Below, piece after piece: positions 1-10,973 of a stretch of 64,000 nt of DNA. The DNA comes from Aaosphaeria pasadenensis (lineage: Eukaryota > Ascomycota > Dothideomycetes > Pleosporales). The position numbers and the translations under genes were made by a program. The notes under the pieces were generated by a model, which saw nothing but the letters and a program-made list of their open reading frames with translations, was not told the origin of the DNA and did no database searches. Numbering within the stretch: position 1 is the first letter of the stretch; every line of letters starts with the position of its first letter. The stretch is taken from positions 124,001 through 188,000 of the forward strand of contig JAKLMB010000043.1 in assembly GCA_022813625.1 (NCBI GenBank), given 5' to 3'.

Positions 1-2
1 GG

Positions 3-1288
3 CAGATGTGGACCGCGTTTGGCATCATGTGTGGATACATCGCTGGTGTAGCACTTGCCGATGTCCGAGATGGAATGAACGACCAAATCTGCGGAAAAGG
101 TTCCAAGATTCTCCTTTCCTCTCAATGTAGTCTCAACTGGCGGCTCATGCTAGCAAGTCCGGTAAGCTAGTACATCTTTTCCGTCACAATGACCTGCCAC
201 ATGCTAATGCGATACAGATGATTCTTCCCCTTGTCGTCGTTGCGTATGTCTATACCTTGCCAGAATCACCGCGATGGCTGTTAAAGAAAGCAAGAGCCGG
301 TAACAAAAAGAAGTATGAGGAGGCATTCATGGCTCTCTGCAAGCTCCGCCACACCAAGCTACAGGCCGGCCGGGATCTCTTCTTGATCAATTACTTGCTG
401 CAGGGGGAAGAAGAGATCATGCAGCAACAGAAGCCCTTTTCGGAGATGTTCTCGCTAGGCAGAAACCGACGGGCCTTGACTGCTTCATTCATACTAATGA
501 TCCTTCAGCAGCTGTGCGGAGTGAATGTAGTGGCCTACTATTCAAGCACCATCCTCAAAGATCACGCCAATTACTCCGACATTGACTCCCTGATTATTTC
601 TATGGGTTTTGGGATTATCAACTTCCTCTTCGCTATTCCAGCCATATGGACGATCGATACGTTTGGTCGCCGCAACTTACTCCTTTCCACCTTTCCCTTC
701 ATGGGGATTTTCCAGATTGTGGTAGTGATTGCATTTGCGCTGCCTGATAAATCCTCCGCTCAACACATACTCGTGATTCTGGGCATGTACCTCTTTGGTG
801 TTGCCTACTCGCCGGGCGAAGGTCCAGTCCCGTTCGTGTATTCGGCTGAATCAATGCCGCTCTACAACCGCGACTTCGGTATGGGATTGGTCACCAGTGT
901 CAATTGGCTCTTCAACTGGATGGTGTCCATGACGTGGCCGAAGATGAGTAGCAAGTTCACGGTATCGGGAGCATTCGGATGGTACGCTGCATGGTGCTTC
1001 ATAGGCTGGTGGATGATTCTGTTCTTCGTCCCCGAAACGAAGGATTTGACGTTGGAGGACCTGGACCAGGTGTTTGGATACCGCACGCGCGAGCATATGC
1101 GCCACGGCATAGACCAATTGAAGTGGTTCATCGGGCGATTCATATTTGGCAGGAAGAACCTAAAGAAACCTGTTTTCCTGCGCAAGCCGGACCCAGACGA
1201 AGAGTTCGACAACAGAGGGGAAACTTACATCGAGTTGCACGAAGACAGGATTACTCGACCCAGGGTGCACACGACGCTTGGGCACTGA
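3..1288 (+). CDS. MFS sugar transporter, 5'-truncated by window edge
   Basis: This is the C-terminal part of a major facilitator superfamily sugar/polyol transporter of the plasma membrane. Two exons are visible: 3..161 and 218..1288, separated by a 56-bp intron (GTAAGC..ACAG) in phase 0. The frame runs open off the left edge, so the start is outside the window. Family signatures are PESPRWLLKK in the loop after TM6, QQLCGVNVVAYYSST in TM7, the DTFGRRNLLL loop, GPVPFVYSAESMP in TM10 and PETKDLTLEDLDQVF after TM12. The tail after TM12 is about 80 residues, hydrophilic and charged. Substrate cannot be read from the sequence; hexose, polyol or inositol are all possible. No neighbour suggests a pathway. 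Confidence 0.93.
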
Positions 1289-1832
1289 ATTGCTGCAATG
1301 CGACGAGACAATGGAAAGCTACACTGTATAATGTACGTGTGAGATATCAAAAGAATAATTTGGATAATCTAACAGCCATGGAATTTGGATTCAAACGCTC
1401 TCGCAGCATGCAAAAAGCCGTGATGAATTGATAGGATACCAGGATTCACAAGTCAATTGTGAAAACTAATCTTCAAGGAAGTCAACTTCATTCGATGCCA
1501 TAGATACAGTAGAAGATAATCATATTAACCTCAACTCGTATTTCGATCTGGCGAAAAGATCTTTTATCTACGAATATGGTACGTTTTCCACATGGAATGT
1601 TCATGGTTGTTTAACCCAATTCGGAACCCCTAGCGTGAGCGGCCCGCCTTTCTGGTTGCATGTCGGTTATATCGATCCCCCATCCCCCCGCGCTTCGGCA
1701 ACACCACCACTAGTTATATCCAAACCGACGACCTCCCCAAACACCGATCATAACAACACACATTTTCGTCATCCCCCTTCTCTAATTGACCCCCGAGACG
1801 GAAGATAAAGGAAGATAAAGAGAAACCCCACA
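1289..1832. other. intergenic, 544 bp
   Basis: No gene seen. The last 150 bases before the dehydratase start are rich in C and A, as expected of a fungal promoter and leader. A short direct repeat of GGAAGATAAAG lies just before the ATG at 1833. Confidence 0.6.
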
Positions 1833-2795
1833 ATGGCAGCCACCCGGCGCCTCTCCACCGCCGCAGAAGCCTGCACCGAGCTCCTCACCCGCTTCGGCAG
1901 CACCTCCAAGCCAATCTCAACCCGCACGCAACTCCTCGACGCCAACCAACTACACCTCCTCTCCCTGACCCTCAACCGCCCGTCCTCCTCCTCCTCCCCT
2001 CCAAAAAACGGCACGCCCATCCCCCCAGGCCACCACCTCGTCTACTTCACGCCCGCGGTCCCCACCTCCTCCCTCGGCCTCGACAGCACCGACACAGTCG
2101 TCAACCCCCTCGCACCCTTCACCCGCCGCATGTGGGCCGGCGGGCACCTAACCTGGTCCCCCTCCACGCCCCTCCTCGTTGGCCAAACCGTCCGCGAGAC
2201 CACCCGCCTCATCTCCGCAGAACCCAAGCGCCTGAAAACCGGCGACGAAATGCTGCTCGTCGGCGTCGAGAAAACGTACTCCCCCTCCGACACCCCTGAC
2301 GCCGTCGCCCTTACTGACCGCCGAAACTGGGTCTTCCGCCGGGAAATCGACCCAACCACCAGCAACAGTGTCCCCGTTTCCCCGCGCCCGGAGGAAGTCC
2401 CGCTACCATCCCCCCCGACCGGCGGATGGGCGAGGGATTTCACGCAAAGCGAAGTCTCGCTGTTCCGCTTCTCGGCCCTCACGTTCAACGGGCACAAGAT
2501 ACACTACTCGGACGAGTGGTGTCGGGCCGTTGAGGGGCACCGGAGGGCGGTCGTGCATGGTCCGTTGAATTTGATTAATATGCTTGATTTTTGGGGGGAT
2601 GAGGTTGGGCGGGGGAGGATGCCGAGGGGGGTCGAGTATAGGGCTGTGAAGCCGATTTATGTGGGGGAGAGGTATAGGGTGCTTTTGAAGGAGGGGGGGA
2701 AAGGTAAGGGAGGGGAGGAGGGGGATGGGAGGTGGGAGGTGGAGGTTTGGGATTCTTTTGGGGGGGTGGGGATGAGGGGGGTGGTTTGGGGGTAG
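1833..2795 (+). CDS. MaoC-like / HotDog hydroxyacyl-thioester dehydratase
   Basis: Single-exon 320-residue protein of the fungal HotDog dehydratase group related to mitochondrial 3-hydroxyacyl-thioester dehydratase (Htd2-like) and mesaconyl-C4-CoA hydratase. The expected reaction is hydration or dehydration of an acyl-thioester. The N-terminal half holds the FTRRMWAGGHLTW region typical of the first domain. The C-terminal half holds FSALTFNGHKIHYS, the hydratase motif with the catalytic-type His, followed by HGPLNLINMLDF. The first 20 residues (RR, Ser, Ala, few acids) could be a mitochondrial targeting peptide. The 3' end lies 89 bp from the 3' end of the convergent regulator gene. Base composition is odd: the first two thirds use C-ending codons with long CCC runs, the last 250 bases use G-ending codons with GGG runs. 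CoA versus ACP substrate cannot be told. Confidence 0.82.
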   Translation: MAATRRLSTAAEACTELLTRFGSTSKPISTRTQLLDANQLHLLSLTLNRPSSSSSPPKNGTPIPPGHHLVYFTPAVPTSSLGLDSTDTVVNPLAPFTRRMWAGGHLTWSPSTPLLVGQTVRETTRLISAEPKRLKTGDEMLLVGVEKTYSPSDTPDAVALTDRRNWVFRREIDPTTSNSVPVSPRPEEVPLPSPPTGGWARDFTQSEVSLFRFSALTFNGHKIHYSDEWCRAVEGHRRAVVHGPLNLINMLDFWGDEVGRGRMPRGVEYRAVKPIYVGERYRVLLKEGGKGKGGEEGDGRWEVEVWDSFGGVGMRGVVWG

Positions 2796-2884
2796 ATGTA
2801 TATATGAATGAACTTCAATCCATATTGGGATTTTCGATGGGATGAGGGTTGGTTTGACTTGTTGTGATGTGATGTGCCACCCGA

Positions 2885-5131
2885 TCAATTCGACGTCGGC
2901 AACCCCCCACGACCAAACTCATCCAAAAGATTCCCATCGTCCGCGAGCATCTCCGCCGTATTCCACTCCAGCATCCCGCCTGCGCCAAACGAGAACTCAT
3001 TCTCGATCTGCGAGAACAGATACTGGTTCGCTTCATCCGTCGTCCACGACCACGGCGTCATAACCGCATCCAACTCGTCATTCCCACCAACCTCCGCCTT
3101 CCCATCACGCTGCAGCCCCGCCTCCACGTCTCCCGGCGTCCCGGGCCCAGCAGCCAGGCCCGGGGGCTCAGACACCGACACCGCAGCATTCCCCCCACCA
3201 CCGACGCTCGCCCCGTCGTCCGCCTCGACCGCCAACCTCTTCGCCGTCGAGCGATCGAGGTACTGAAAGAACAACTGCAGAATCCAATTCGTCAATTCCC
3301 ACGTCTTCTGCATCTCCTGGAGCCCCAGCAGACACAGCTTCGCGCGGTGCTCCGCGATGGTGCGGTTGATGCCGTTGGACTGGCGGAGGTGCGCGACGTG
3401 GATGCAGAGCGTGTTGAACAGGTTCGTAATCACGTGCACTTGCGCGTGCCCCATCGTGCCGTCCGCGAGCATGTCTTCTATAATGCGGGAGTTGCGGGCT
3501 GCGGCTTGGAGTGCGATGGAGCCGTCTGCGTCGGGGCTCTCGGAGGGCTGGGATATGAAGGCGGAGCGGTGGAGGAGGATGAGGAGGTTGTTGTAGGCGA
3601 GGTGTAGCATGGAGGCCTGGTTGTTTGTGGGCACCCCGTCGGTGATTTGGATGCTGGGTGGGAGGTGCTGTTTCCAGTTGTAGAGCCAGTCGCGGATGTT
3701 GGTGCGGTCGCTGGTGCTGAGGTGTCGGTTCGGGAGGTACCCTGCGTCGACGATTTGGCCGAGCGTCCGCGCGAGCTGCATCATTTCGATGGCGTAGGTT
3801 GCGTGGCGCTCGCGCGAGGCGGCGGGGACGGAGGGCCCGAAGGCGGTTTGGAAGTCGTGGTGGGAGAGGAAGCCGACGTCGCAGTCGTCTTCGCGGATGC
3901 GGCTTGGTAGGCCGAGGGCGGCGGCGGCTTGTCGCTCGCGGATGTAGATGGACCACCAGATGCGTCGTCGTAGGCCAGCGACTGAGGCGTCGAATGTGCC
4001 TGATGAGCGGTGCAGGGCCTTGGTGTGGGCGAGGTTGATGACGGCTCCGAGCCAGAATCGAACGTCCTTTTCTTCCAGGGCACGCGCCCGCCAGAAGCTG
4101 AGCAGGAAGAGACTTTGGATGGTGGTTAGTTTTCTCGTTTCGAAATCCGCGTCGTAGATGTCTTTGGCTTTGCTGTAGAAGATGTACTTCGCGCGGTGAC
4201 GGTTCCCCCAGCCAAGTTGTTCCACTGTTCTCGGCTCGCAGTGGATGACTCCAATGAACAGCATGGCCTGCAGTAGCAGAGGAGACAACGATCCGCTGGC
4301 AAATCCTCTCCAAACCTCATCCTCGTCGACGATCGCGAAGTGAGGGTGGAACCAGCAGAAGTAGGATTTGAGTAAATCTTCCTGGACTGATGCTGGTGGG
4401 AACGAGAAAGCACCCTCGTCGCGTAGGGCTTTGATGCGAGCTCTTCGGCGATCGGCCTCCCACTGCGGCATCAACGCTTGTGCCTTTGCTGCGTTGGGGA
4501 TCGAATGACGCAGTCTCGGGCGCTTCGATGATGGTTGTGCAGGAGTGGCTTCAGCGGGCACATATCTGAGCGAACTGGACTCGCCCAGGTAGACTGCGCC
4601 GTCGTCCTCTTGTTCATTGTTGGCGGTAATGGAAGGCGCTGATTCCTGCTCTGATGAAGGAGGGGGCGGCTTGTGTCCATTGAAGTTGGTGGATAAAGAA
4701 GCTAAGACATGCGAGGCCGCCACCTCGTCGTCATCCCTTCGAAGTGAGGTTGGTGATAGAGTGCTGAAGGGAGATGTTAGTGTGGTTCAAGGCATAACCG
4801 ATGTAGCACTCAACGTAAGAATGTGCTCTGTACGCTTGATAATGACGCCGCTTGTCTACATAAACCAAACAGTACAAGGGACTTACTCATCGCGCGGATC
4901 GGATGACGCTGATAACAATCTATGTCGTGGTTCGTGTTCAGCGGTCTCGGACGCTCGCGATCGACGAATATGCTTTCCGCGGCGGGACTCGCGCGTCTCG
5001 CAACGAACGTTCGCAGCAATACAATTGTCGCATGGCTGTCGCTCGATAACGTTGCATTTCACGCGTCTCGCATTGCACACTGTGCATGCCTGTCGGGCCC
5101 GTTTACGGCGTGGTCTGTCGTCATTGTCCAT
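2885..5131 (-). CDS. Zn(II)2Cys6 transcription factor, CTF1/FarA-like
   Basis: Nuclear transcription factor of 707 residues in two exons, 5131..4887 and 4763..2885. The 123-bp intron (GTAAGT..CAG) lies right after the DNA-binding domain and joins a 2+1 split codon, so phases match. Exon 1 encodes the zinc cluster: six cysteines in ACTVCNARRVKC and PCDNCIAANVRC, flanked by basic PRRKRARQ. Exon 2 carries the fungal-specific transcription factor domain, with a FCWFHPHFAIVDEDEVW start and the RRRIWWSIYIRERQAAAALG segment. The latter, followed by SRIREDDCDVGFL, resembles cutinase/fatty-acid regulators CTF1 and FarA/FarB. The last 120 residues are acidic and Gly-rich, a possible activation region. 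The convergent neighbour is a thioester dehydratase, which would suit a lipid role, but this link is an inference. Confidence 0.88.
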
Positions 5132-5871
5132 TTTGTCGAGGGGCGAGCTACAGCTGGGATGCGGAGAGGCCGAGAAAGTCGGCTACATGAAGGGCAGATT
5201 AATCCCTGCATTCCCCTCCCCGCGATTCACGAACCGAAAATAACCGATCCATGATTGGCTCATTGAGGTGTTCACGTGCACGTCGATGAATTGCCTCGAC
5301 GCGTTTATCCAGATCCCATCACAATTAGTGAAGAAAGATCTGTCTTCTTGTTTTATTCCGATGTCCAAATAGATTTTCTGTCGTAAACCATACTTTAAGC
5401 GGCGTTGGTAGAGTCGTCAAAGTCTACGCATTTAAAGTCGCGGTAAACATTGTGGCATCGATTCACTACGTTCGAAGAACGTCTATTAGGGTTTTTCTCA
5501 GCAGTCTTGCTTATCACGCCATCGAAGGATACACCTGAAGTTTAGAGTCAAAGTTGCTAATTGAAATAGTACATATAAGCTTGCAAGGCCCTCTTGAAGC
5601 GAAGAAGTCGCGTGAAGAAATGGGTACTTGTAATTACCGATTGCAAGATCATGTATCCTAATATGGGATGTGGGAAAATGGTTTTATGTACGAAGTGCAA
5701 TCAATCAAGATTTCCCGGGTGCAACGCCATCTCAACCATCTATTTCGTCATGCCGGTTACAAACAAACCGGCGCGTATGTACTTGGTTGACGCATGTCTA
5801 CTATGGTCGGGGGAAACAGGACGCCATCGTGACAACGGTGCCTACATACACTGGAGCCACCTTTGAATTCC
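5132..5871. other. intergenic, 740 bp
   Basis: Promoter side of the regulator gene (left) and 3' side of the PQ-loop gene (right). Only short open frames with no recognisable content. Confidence 0.6.
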
Positions 5872-6896
5872 TTATGATGAGCTTGTTTCCACCGTGCTCT
5901 TCACCGTGCTCTTAAAACTGTTATCACTTCGATCGGTTTCCTCATGACGCGGCCCTGCTAACGGATCTTGGTCTTCTTCAACATCATTCGGAGTCGTGCG
6001 CTTACGGAATGCAAACCATTGACGAAGGATTTCGCCAATGTCAAGTCCCTTTGCTTGCCACTCTTTGCCTTCATCATATTCATCAAATGTTAAGCCATTC
6101 TCTCGAGCGCGCCGTCTTATCCCACGAGTTCTTAACCTCCAGATCAGGTGCGATGTTACCATGCTCATCTCAATCAAGCAACTGCCACAGGATCAGCATA
6201 CATACTAAATTATGTTGGCGGACGATAGATAAACATACCACAAAGCATACATCGTTCCAAACAAGGCATCGAAGTCGTTTTGTGCAACCAATGACATGAG
6301 GGAGAAGAAGGCCCCGCACCAATCAATGGTTAGGAAGATGAAGTCGATACCAACAACTCTTCCTCTGCGCTTGAGCAATTCGAATGGTATTGGGAGATAG
6401 GCGGAAATAAGTAAGACGAATGCGACTACTCCAACTGTAGTAACTGGCCATGATAGTCCCCTTGCATAAGCTGGTCGAACTGCAAAGACCAGCCCTGCCT
6501 GCACCCCTGCGCATGCAGCTAGAAAGGCCGTGAGAACTACAATAGTCGTCAAAGCTCTCCACTTCCTGTCTATTATGAATATTTGTAGGCTGTACGCAGA
6601 TTCAAATTTATAACATACCGTCCATAATACATACATTGACCCCAGCTGACACCGCAAAGCACGCAGAAGCATTGCGGCTGTATGATCAATGGGATGTTGA
6701 ACTTCTGGACAATTGCGTATACACCGAACGGGACAGCCGAGATGGTCCAAAGAAACATCATCACCGCCGGCAAGCCCTCAGTCGATTTCGTCCTGTAGTT
6801 GCGCCAAATCTGGGGAAACAGTTGGACGCACCAACATATCGTTCCTATCGTGCCGAGCACGTTAGCGGCCGGTGGGATTGAGCTCTGCGGCGCCAT
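5872..6896 (-). CDS. PQ-loop repeat membrane protein
   Basis: Three exons, 6896..6619, 6565..6239 and 6181..5872, give 304 residues; introns of 53 and 57 bp have GTATGT donors and matching phases. PQ-loop proteins have seven membrane helices and include lysosomal/vacuolar amino-acid exporters and SWEET relatives. The first PQ motif is in QLFPQIWRNYRTKSTEGLP near residue 25-43. The second half has YLPIPFELLKRRGRVVGIDF followed by FLTIDWCGAFFSLMSL. The C-terminal exon encodes SHLIWRLRTRGIRRRARE and a charged cytosolic tail. The family sequence continues smoothly across both joints, which supports the splice model. Substrate and exact membrane are unknown. Confidence 0.88.
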
Positions 6897-8599
6897 GGTA
6901 GGAAGAGCAGGGCGATTTTATCAACCACTTCTGAATGTGAGAGCGACGATTATGTAGCCAACGCGCATTTGATGCGCGTCTGGTATAGGTCACTTCAGTG
7001 CGCATGAAAGGAAACGAGATATGAAAATGGGACGTTCCGCCTGCGCCTAGAACACCTCGGGCTAGACCTTTCTTCCCCCGCTCGCGGAGGGGCGCGGTGG
7101 AAACAATTGCCGATTTTGACATCGATGTTGCAATCTGAAGGATGATTCCGAGTCATGGTCTTTCAAGAACGCAACAGGTGGGCAATGAATCATCTCTGTA
7201 CGACTCACGATACATCGAGACCATTTTGTCGACAGCTTACTGGTCGAATATCAGATTATTCCATGAAATGTGCGAGATCACGACTCCTTGCCCTATCAAT
7301 TAACTTGATGTGGACGATTAAATGATTATTCAAATCCTCCTTGGATCATGAGCTAATGAGTGCAGCTTGCAGATTACTGACACAAGGACCAACTGTAGCC
7401 CTCTGGACGTTTCAGCCCTGTGATACCAGGAAGACTCACAAAAGCATGGAGCACATGCGCTAATAAAAGTAAACGTCATATTCTCACGAGCAGTCTCAGT
7501 AGAAAGCAAAATTGCAAACTTTGATGGGCACTGCCAGGCTTATTTCCGAGAGACACTTTCGGCTTTTGGGTGCAGGCTCTGCTTTTGTTCCATCCATGGT
7601 ATCTGTCAAGGAGCCTTTTCGTAAGTCTTCTTTGAGATATGGGTAAAATGATTGTGACGCATATACTTTCATCACGAGGTGACACTCGCACATAGCAGCG
7701 TACAGGGCATGAGGACAAGGTACCTATAGGCATGCTAGAGCTACTGATACCTAGGTACTCGTGTCTACGAGGTATTGTAAAGGAAACCGTCCGCTGGGTC
7801 CGTAGCCCACATCCACCAAAATTAATCTTCTTTGGGTTGTTGATCGGATGTCTGCATGGGATTGTTGAATGTTGATCATTTGCCGGGCTTGGGTTCAGAA
7901 TGTAGAGATTGCCGCTTGGAGGTTGGGGGACGAAAAGTGGGCGCTACCGATATCGCGATCACTTAGATCTGATGACGTAGTGAATTCATGGTTTCCTTTA
8001 ACACCTTGAGGCGACGGATAGAATACTGGTACCTCGTAGAAACACTGCATAGTAAGAAATCTCCACTAGATACAACTAAAACAGTTCATCTGAATGATGT
8101 CTCGATACACCATTTTGGAAGCGTAGCCTTGGAATTCACTTCTGCAAGCTCTTTCCACATGCCGTGCTTCATCACATTATCGAAGCAGACTTGGATCGCA
8201 CACGTATAAAAGTAGAACTAATTGAGGGTAGATCAGCACTAGGTTCTGTGCGGGACGAGAGCGGGGTGTAATTCATCCAATATGCGGGGCCGGGGACAGC
8301 TCCGCAACTCATCCTGGAAACACTTAAGTCAGAGACATGCCATTTCCAGCGGCACACTGATTGCCACCTGAATAGATATGACCCAGAGACCACTCAATCG
8401 TCCAGAAATAATCGACCTGACTACCTCCCTGGTATGCGCGTACGATAATTCGAATACAGGATCACACTTCTCAGTTCAAGAGTTTTGATCAATCACCATA
8501 CGAATGGTGAAGAAAGAGATGATACGGTGTCTCATGTAGCTGAACTAAGAGCAGCCGTCAGCTCCATGACCGCTACGACTATCGCCAATACCTTTCACC
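6897..8599. other. intergenic, 1.7 kb
   Basis: No gene, RNA or repeat that I can support. Open frames are under 90 codons and do not resemble proteins. It contains promoters for the PQ-loop gene (left) and the membrane-protein gene (right). Confidence 0.55.
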
Positions 8600-9970
8600 A
8601 TGGGGTTAAGCGATGAATTTGATAATGACCCAAATTTTAAACCCATCGGACCTTTCATACCGCACGACTTTGTTGTCGAGAGAATCAGAACCCGAACCGT
8701 TATTATCGGGTGCACAATATTTGCGGTATCGACCATCTTCACCCTCAGTGCCACTTATATCGGCGTGTTACAGACCAGAAGAATTCGAAAGCCCTGGCGG
8801 AGTGCATACGTCTGGATGATATGGCTCGAGAATATCGCATCAACGGCCATCTCTATCCTTTGCATACTGCATCTCTTCAAAATCATCCGACCAAGCTTTT
8901 ATTTCTATTTCTTTCTCCGTGAGTCCAACCTTTCTAATAAGACCATACTGCAAGCTAATGTAGGTTCAAGTTGTTCTTTGGGCTTTCCAAGTACAGCTCC
9001 TGCTACAAATCATCATCAATCGGATTCGAGTCATCTTACCGAACCGCAGAAAGGGGTTCATCATCATGTACAGCGTAGCATTCATTGTATCGTGCATCAT
9101 TATCAGCGTATTCTGCATATGGGTACCGGCTCGCCTGCAAATTTCAAGACGGTACTTAGCCAATATTCTCAAATACTCGTCCGTGGTTTTCAGCTGACAA
9201 GCAACAGTTACGAGCGTATCAACAACGTCTGGGACCGGATCGAAAAAGTCTTGTACCTTATTATCGACGCCGCATTGAACTTCTACTTTATTCGTGTTGT
9301 CAGGGCAAATCTCGTTCGGAATGGACTACAGAAGTACAATAAGCTGGTACGGATGAATGAAAAGCTGATCGTCATCTCCCTCCTTATGGACGTCATGATT
9401 ATCGCAGCCATGAGCATACCCAACGGATTGTTGTATGCTAGCTTCCACCCGTTAGCATACCTCGTCAAGCTGAACATTGAAATGATCATGGCGAACCTGA
9501 TCAGGAAGGTGGCATTGAAGTCGGCCTACGACGCGGACTTCCATTACGAGTTTGGCACAGCGACTGATTCAAGTGGAAGTCGACCGAACTCGGCTATCAT
9601 TTCTTCCGAGGTCGAGAACCCACCCTCGCGTCGACGCAGTCTGCTTCAGTCTTTGACAATGTGGATACCAAGAGGAAATGAGATTAAGAAGACGGAAGAA
9701 TATAGTGTACGAAGTGAAGTGCGGGATGACCTCGAGCTCCAAGGGAAAGTTAGAGCTAGCGGCGATACCTTCGGTAACAGAAGCGAAATCCACCCGGTTG
9801 GGAGAACGAAAACCAAAGATTCAAGCCGTTGGACCGATGGCATTGATCTGACCACGGGATTTTCGAAGTACAGCAGAGAGACCGGGACATCAGGTCCAAG
9901 CGAATATGATAGCCAAAACGTTGACGAAGAGACTGGCTTGGTTAAACCGAGTGCGACCTACGCTGGATAA
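8600..9970 (+). CDS. polytopic membrane protein, probably 7 TM, unknown function
   Basis: Fungal integral membrane protein of about 420 residues in three exons: 8600..8918, 8971..9151 and 9208..9970. Seven hydrophobic segments are visible, starting with VIIGCTIFAVSTIFTLSATY and ending in the SFHPLAYLVKLNIEMIMANL region. About 110 hydrophilic, Ser-rich cytoplasmic residues follow. The middle exon reads LVLWAFQVQLLLQIIINRI, then IIMYSVAFIVSCIIISVFCI, which fits a known family of unnamed fungal membrane proteins. Unspliced, the frame stays open through both introns but gives a non-hydrophobic middle, so splicing is required. Both acceptors are chosen by frame and family fit: intron 1 at TTCAAG|TT, a few bases after a GTAG, and intron 2 at CAACAG|T. 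The architecture resembles a receptor or sensor, but no function is claimed. Confidence 0.75.
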   Translation: MGLSDEFDNDPNFKPIGPFIPHDFVVERIRTRTVIIGCTIFAVSTIFTLSATYIGVLQTRRIRKPWRSAYVWMIWLENIASTAISILCILHLFKIIRPSFYFYFFLRESNLSNKTILQANVGSSCSLGFPSTAPATNHHQSDSSHLTEPQKGVHHHVQRSIHCIVHHYQRILHMGTGSPANFKTVLSQYSQILVRGFQLTSNSYERINNVWDRIEKVLYLIIDAALNFYFIRVVRANLVRNGLQKYNKLVRMNEKLIVISLLMDVMIIAAMSIPNGLLYASFHPLAYLVKLNIEMIMANLIRKVALKSAYDADFHYEFGTATDSSGSRPNSAIISSEVENPPSRRRSLLQSLTMWIPRGNEIKKTEEYSVRSEVRDDLELQGKVRASGDTFGNRSEIHPVGRTKTKDSSRWTDGIDLTTGFSKYSRETGTSGPSEYDSQNVDEETGLVKPSATYAG

Positions 9971-10870
9971 CATCCCCACATGGTTGTGTTTTCGAGCTGA
10001 AATATTTTACAATCAATACCATTAGTGTGCATACCCTATAGAGCCATATCGAGATCTTCTATGCTGCACGTGTCTTCGTCATCTACCCTACAACGCTCCA
10101 ATGCCGGTCGAAGCCATATGCTTTACATTCAGTGATGATTTCTGAAAGAGACATAACTTTATGAGTTAGTAACTCGTCGATTTCTGGAGGCCATGGTATC
10201 CACTTATTGGAGTTCAGAGATTTGAGGATATCCCAAGAACAGGTGTGTTGTTGCCGGCGAATTCCAGGTCTGTAAAAGAATTGTCCCCGGCTCCCAACTT
10301 TCTCTGTGACTAATGGCATACTGTTGATTCTCACTGGAGCAATAACGCGTCTGCATTCAATGTGACTGGGCTAATAATGGCTATAAATCATTGCAAATAC
10401 GTCTTCTAAACTAATTACAACTTGGATCTCTAACTCCCCATTGGGACAGTGCGCATAACACATCATAAAATGTGTTGTCAATATATCTACACTTTCCGTG
10501 GAACTGATTACTTACCATGTACTTCAAAATTTTCCTAGATCAATCAACACCATTTTCCTATCTTCGCCCCAATTTCTCAGTCATAGACACTACAACGTTC
10601 TTCTATGCAATCCTACCGACCCAGCTAATGCTAAAATACTGTATGTAAGCGCCTTCTTTTAGAGCTACGTATTGATGCTTGTAACATTGCTTGGGGTATA
10701 AGGGGTTAGTAACAGCGGCTCAGGGACTGGGCTCATAGGAGTCTGTGCAATATGAGTCGTCGTTACGTGGTACAACATTTTAGCACGGTCATCACCTTTC
10801 TTAGATTAAGGACTGCAAACAAAGGTTAAATTGAGTGCACGTATGTATGATGACTGGATACTAAACGACG
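9971..10870. other. intergenic, 0.9 kb
   Basis: Rather AT-rich. Nothing recognisable apart from an 83-codon minus-strand frame (10083-10334) that I do not accept as a gene. Confidence 0.5.
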
Positions 10871-10877
10871 TATAAAA
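10871..10877 (+). promoter_or_regulatory. TATA box candidate for the CFEM gene
   Basis: TATAAAA about 100 bp upstream of the first in-frame ATG (10974) and 127 bp from the second (11004). Spacing is normal for a fungal TATA promoter. Confidence 0.4.
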
Positions 10878-10973
10878 CTATCTATATGCTTTGCCAAACC
10901 TAGATTCCTACCTTTCACTATCATTCAACAGTCCATATTTGGAACCTCACTTTCTAACCGCCGGCTTTCCTTG

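Noticed and set aside
3168..4313. 381-codon open frame antisense-frame within the regulator gene
   Set aside because: It overlaps the Zn2Cys6 regulator in another frame and is an Arg/Pro/His-rich shadow caused by C/G-rich third positions.
10083..10334. 83-codon minus-strand frame between the membrane protein and the CFEM gene
   Set aside because: Protein-like in parts but no domain, no splice partner and no homologue that I recognise.
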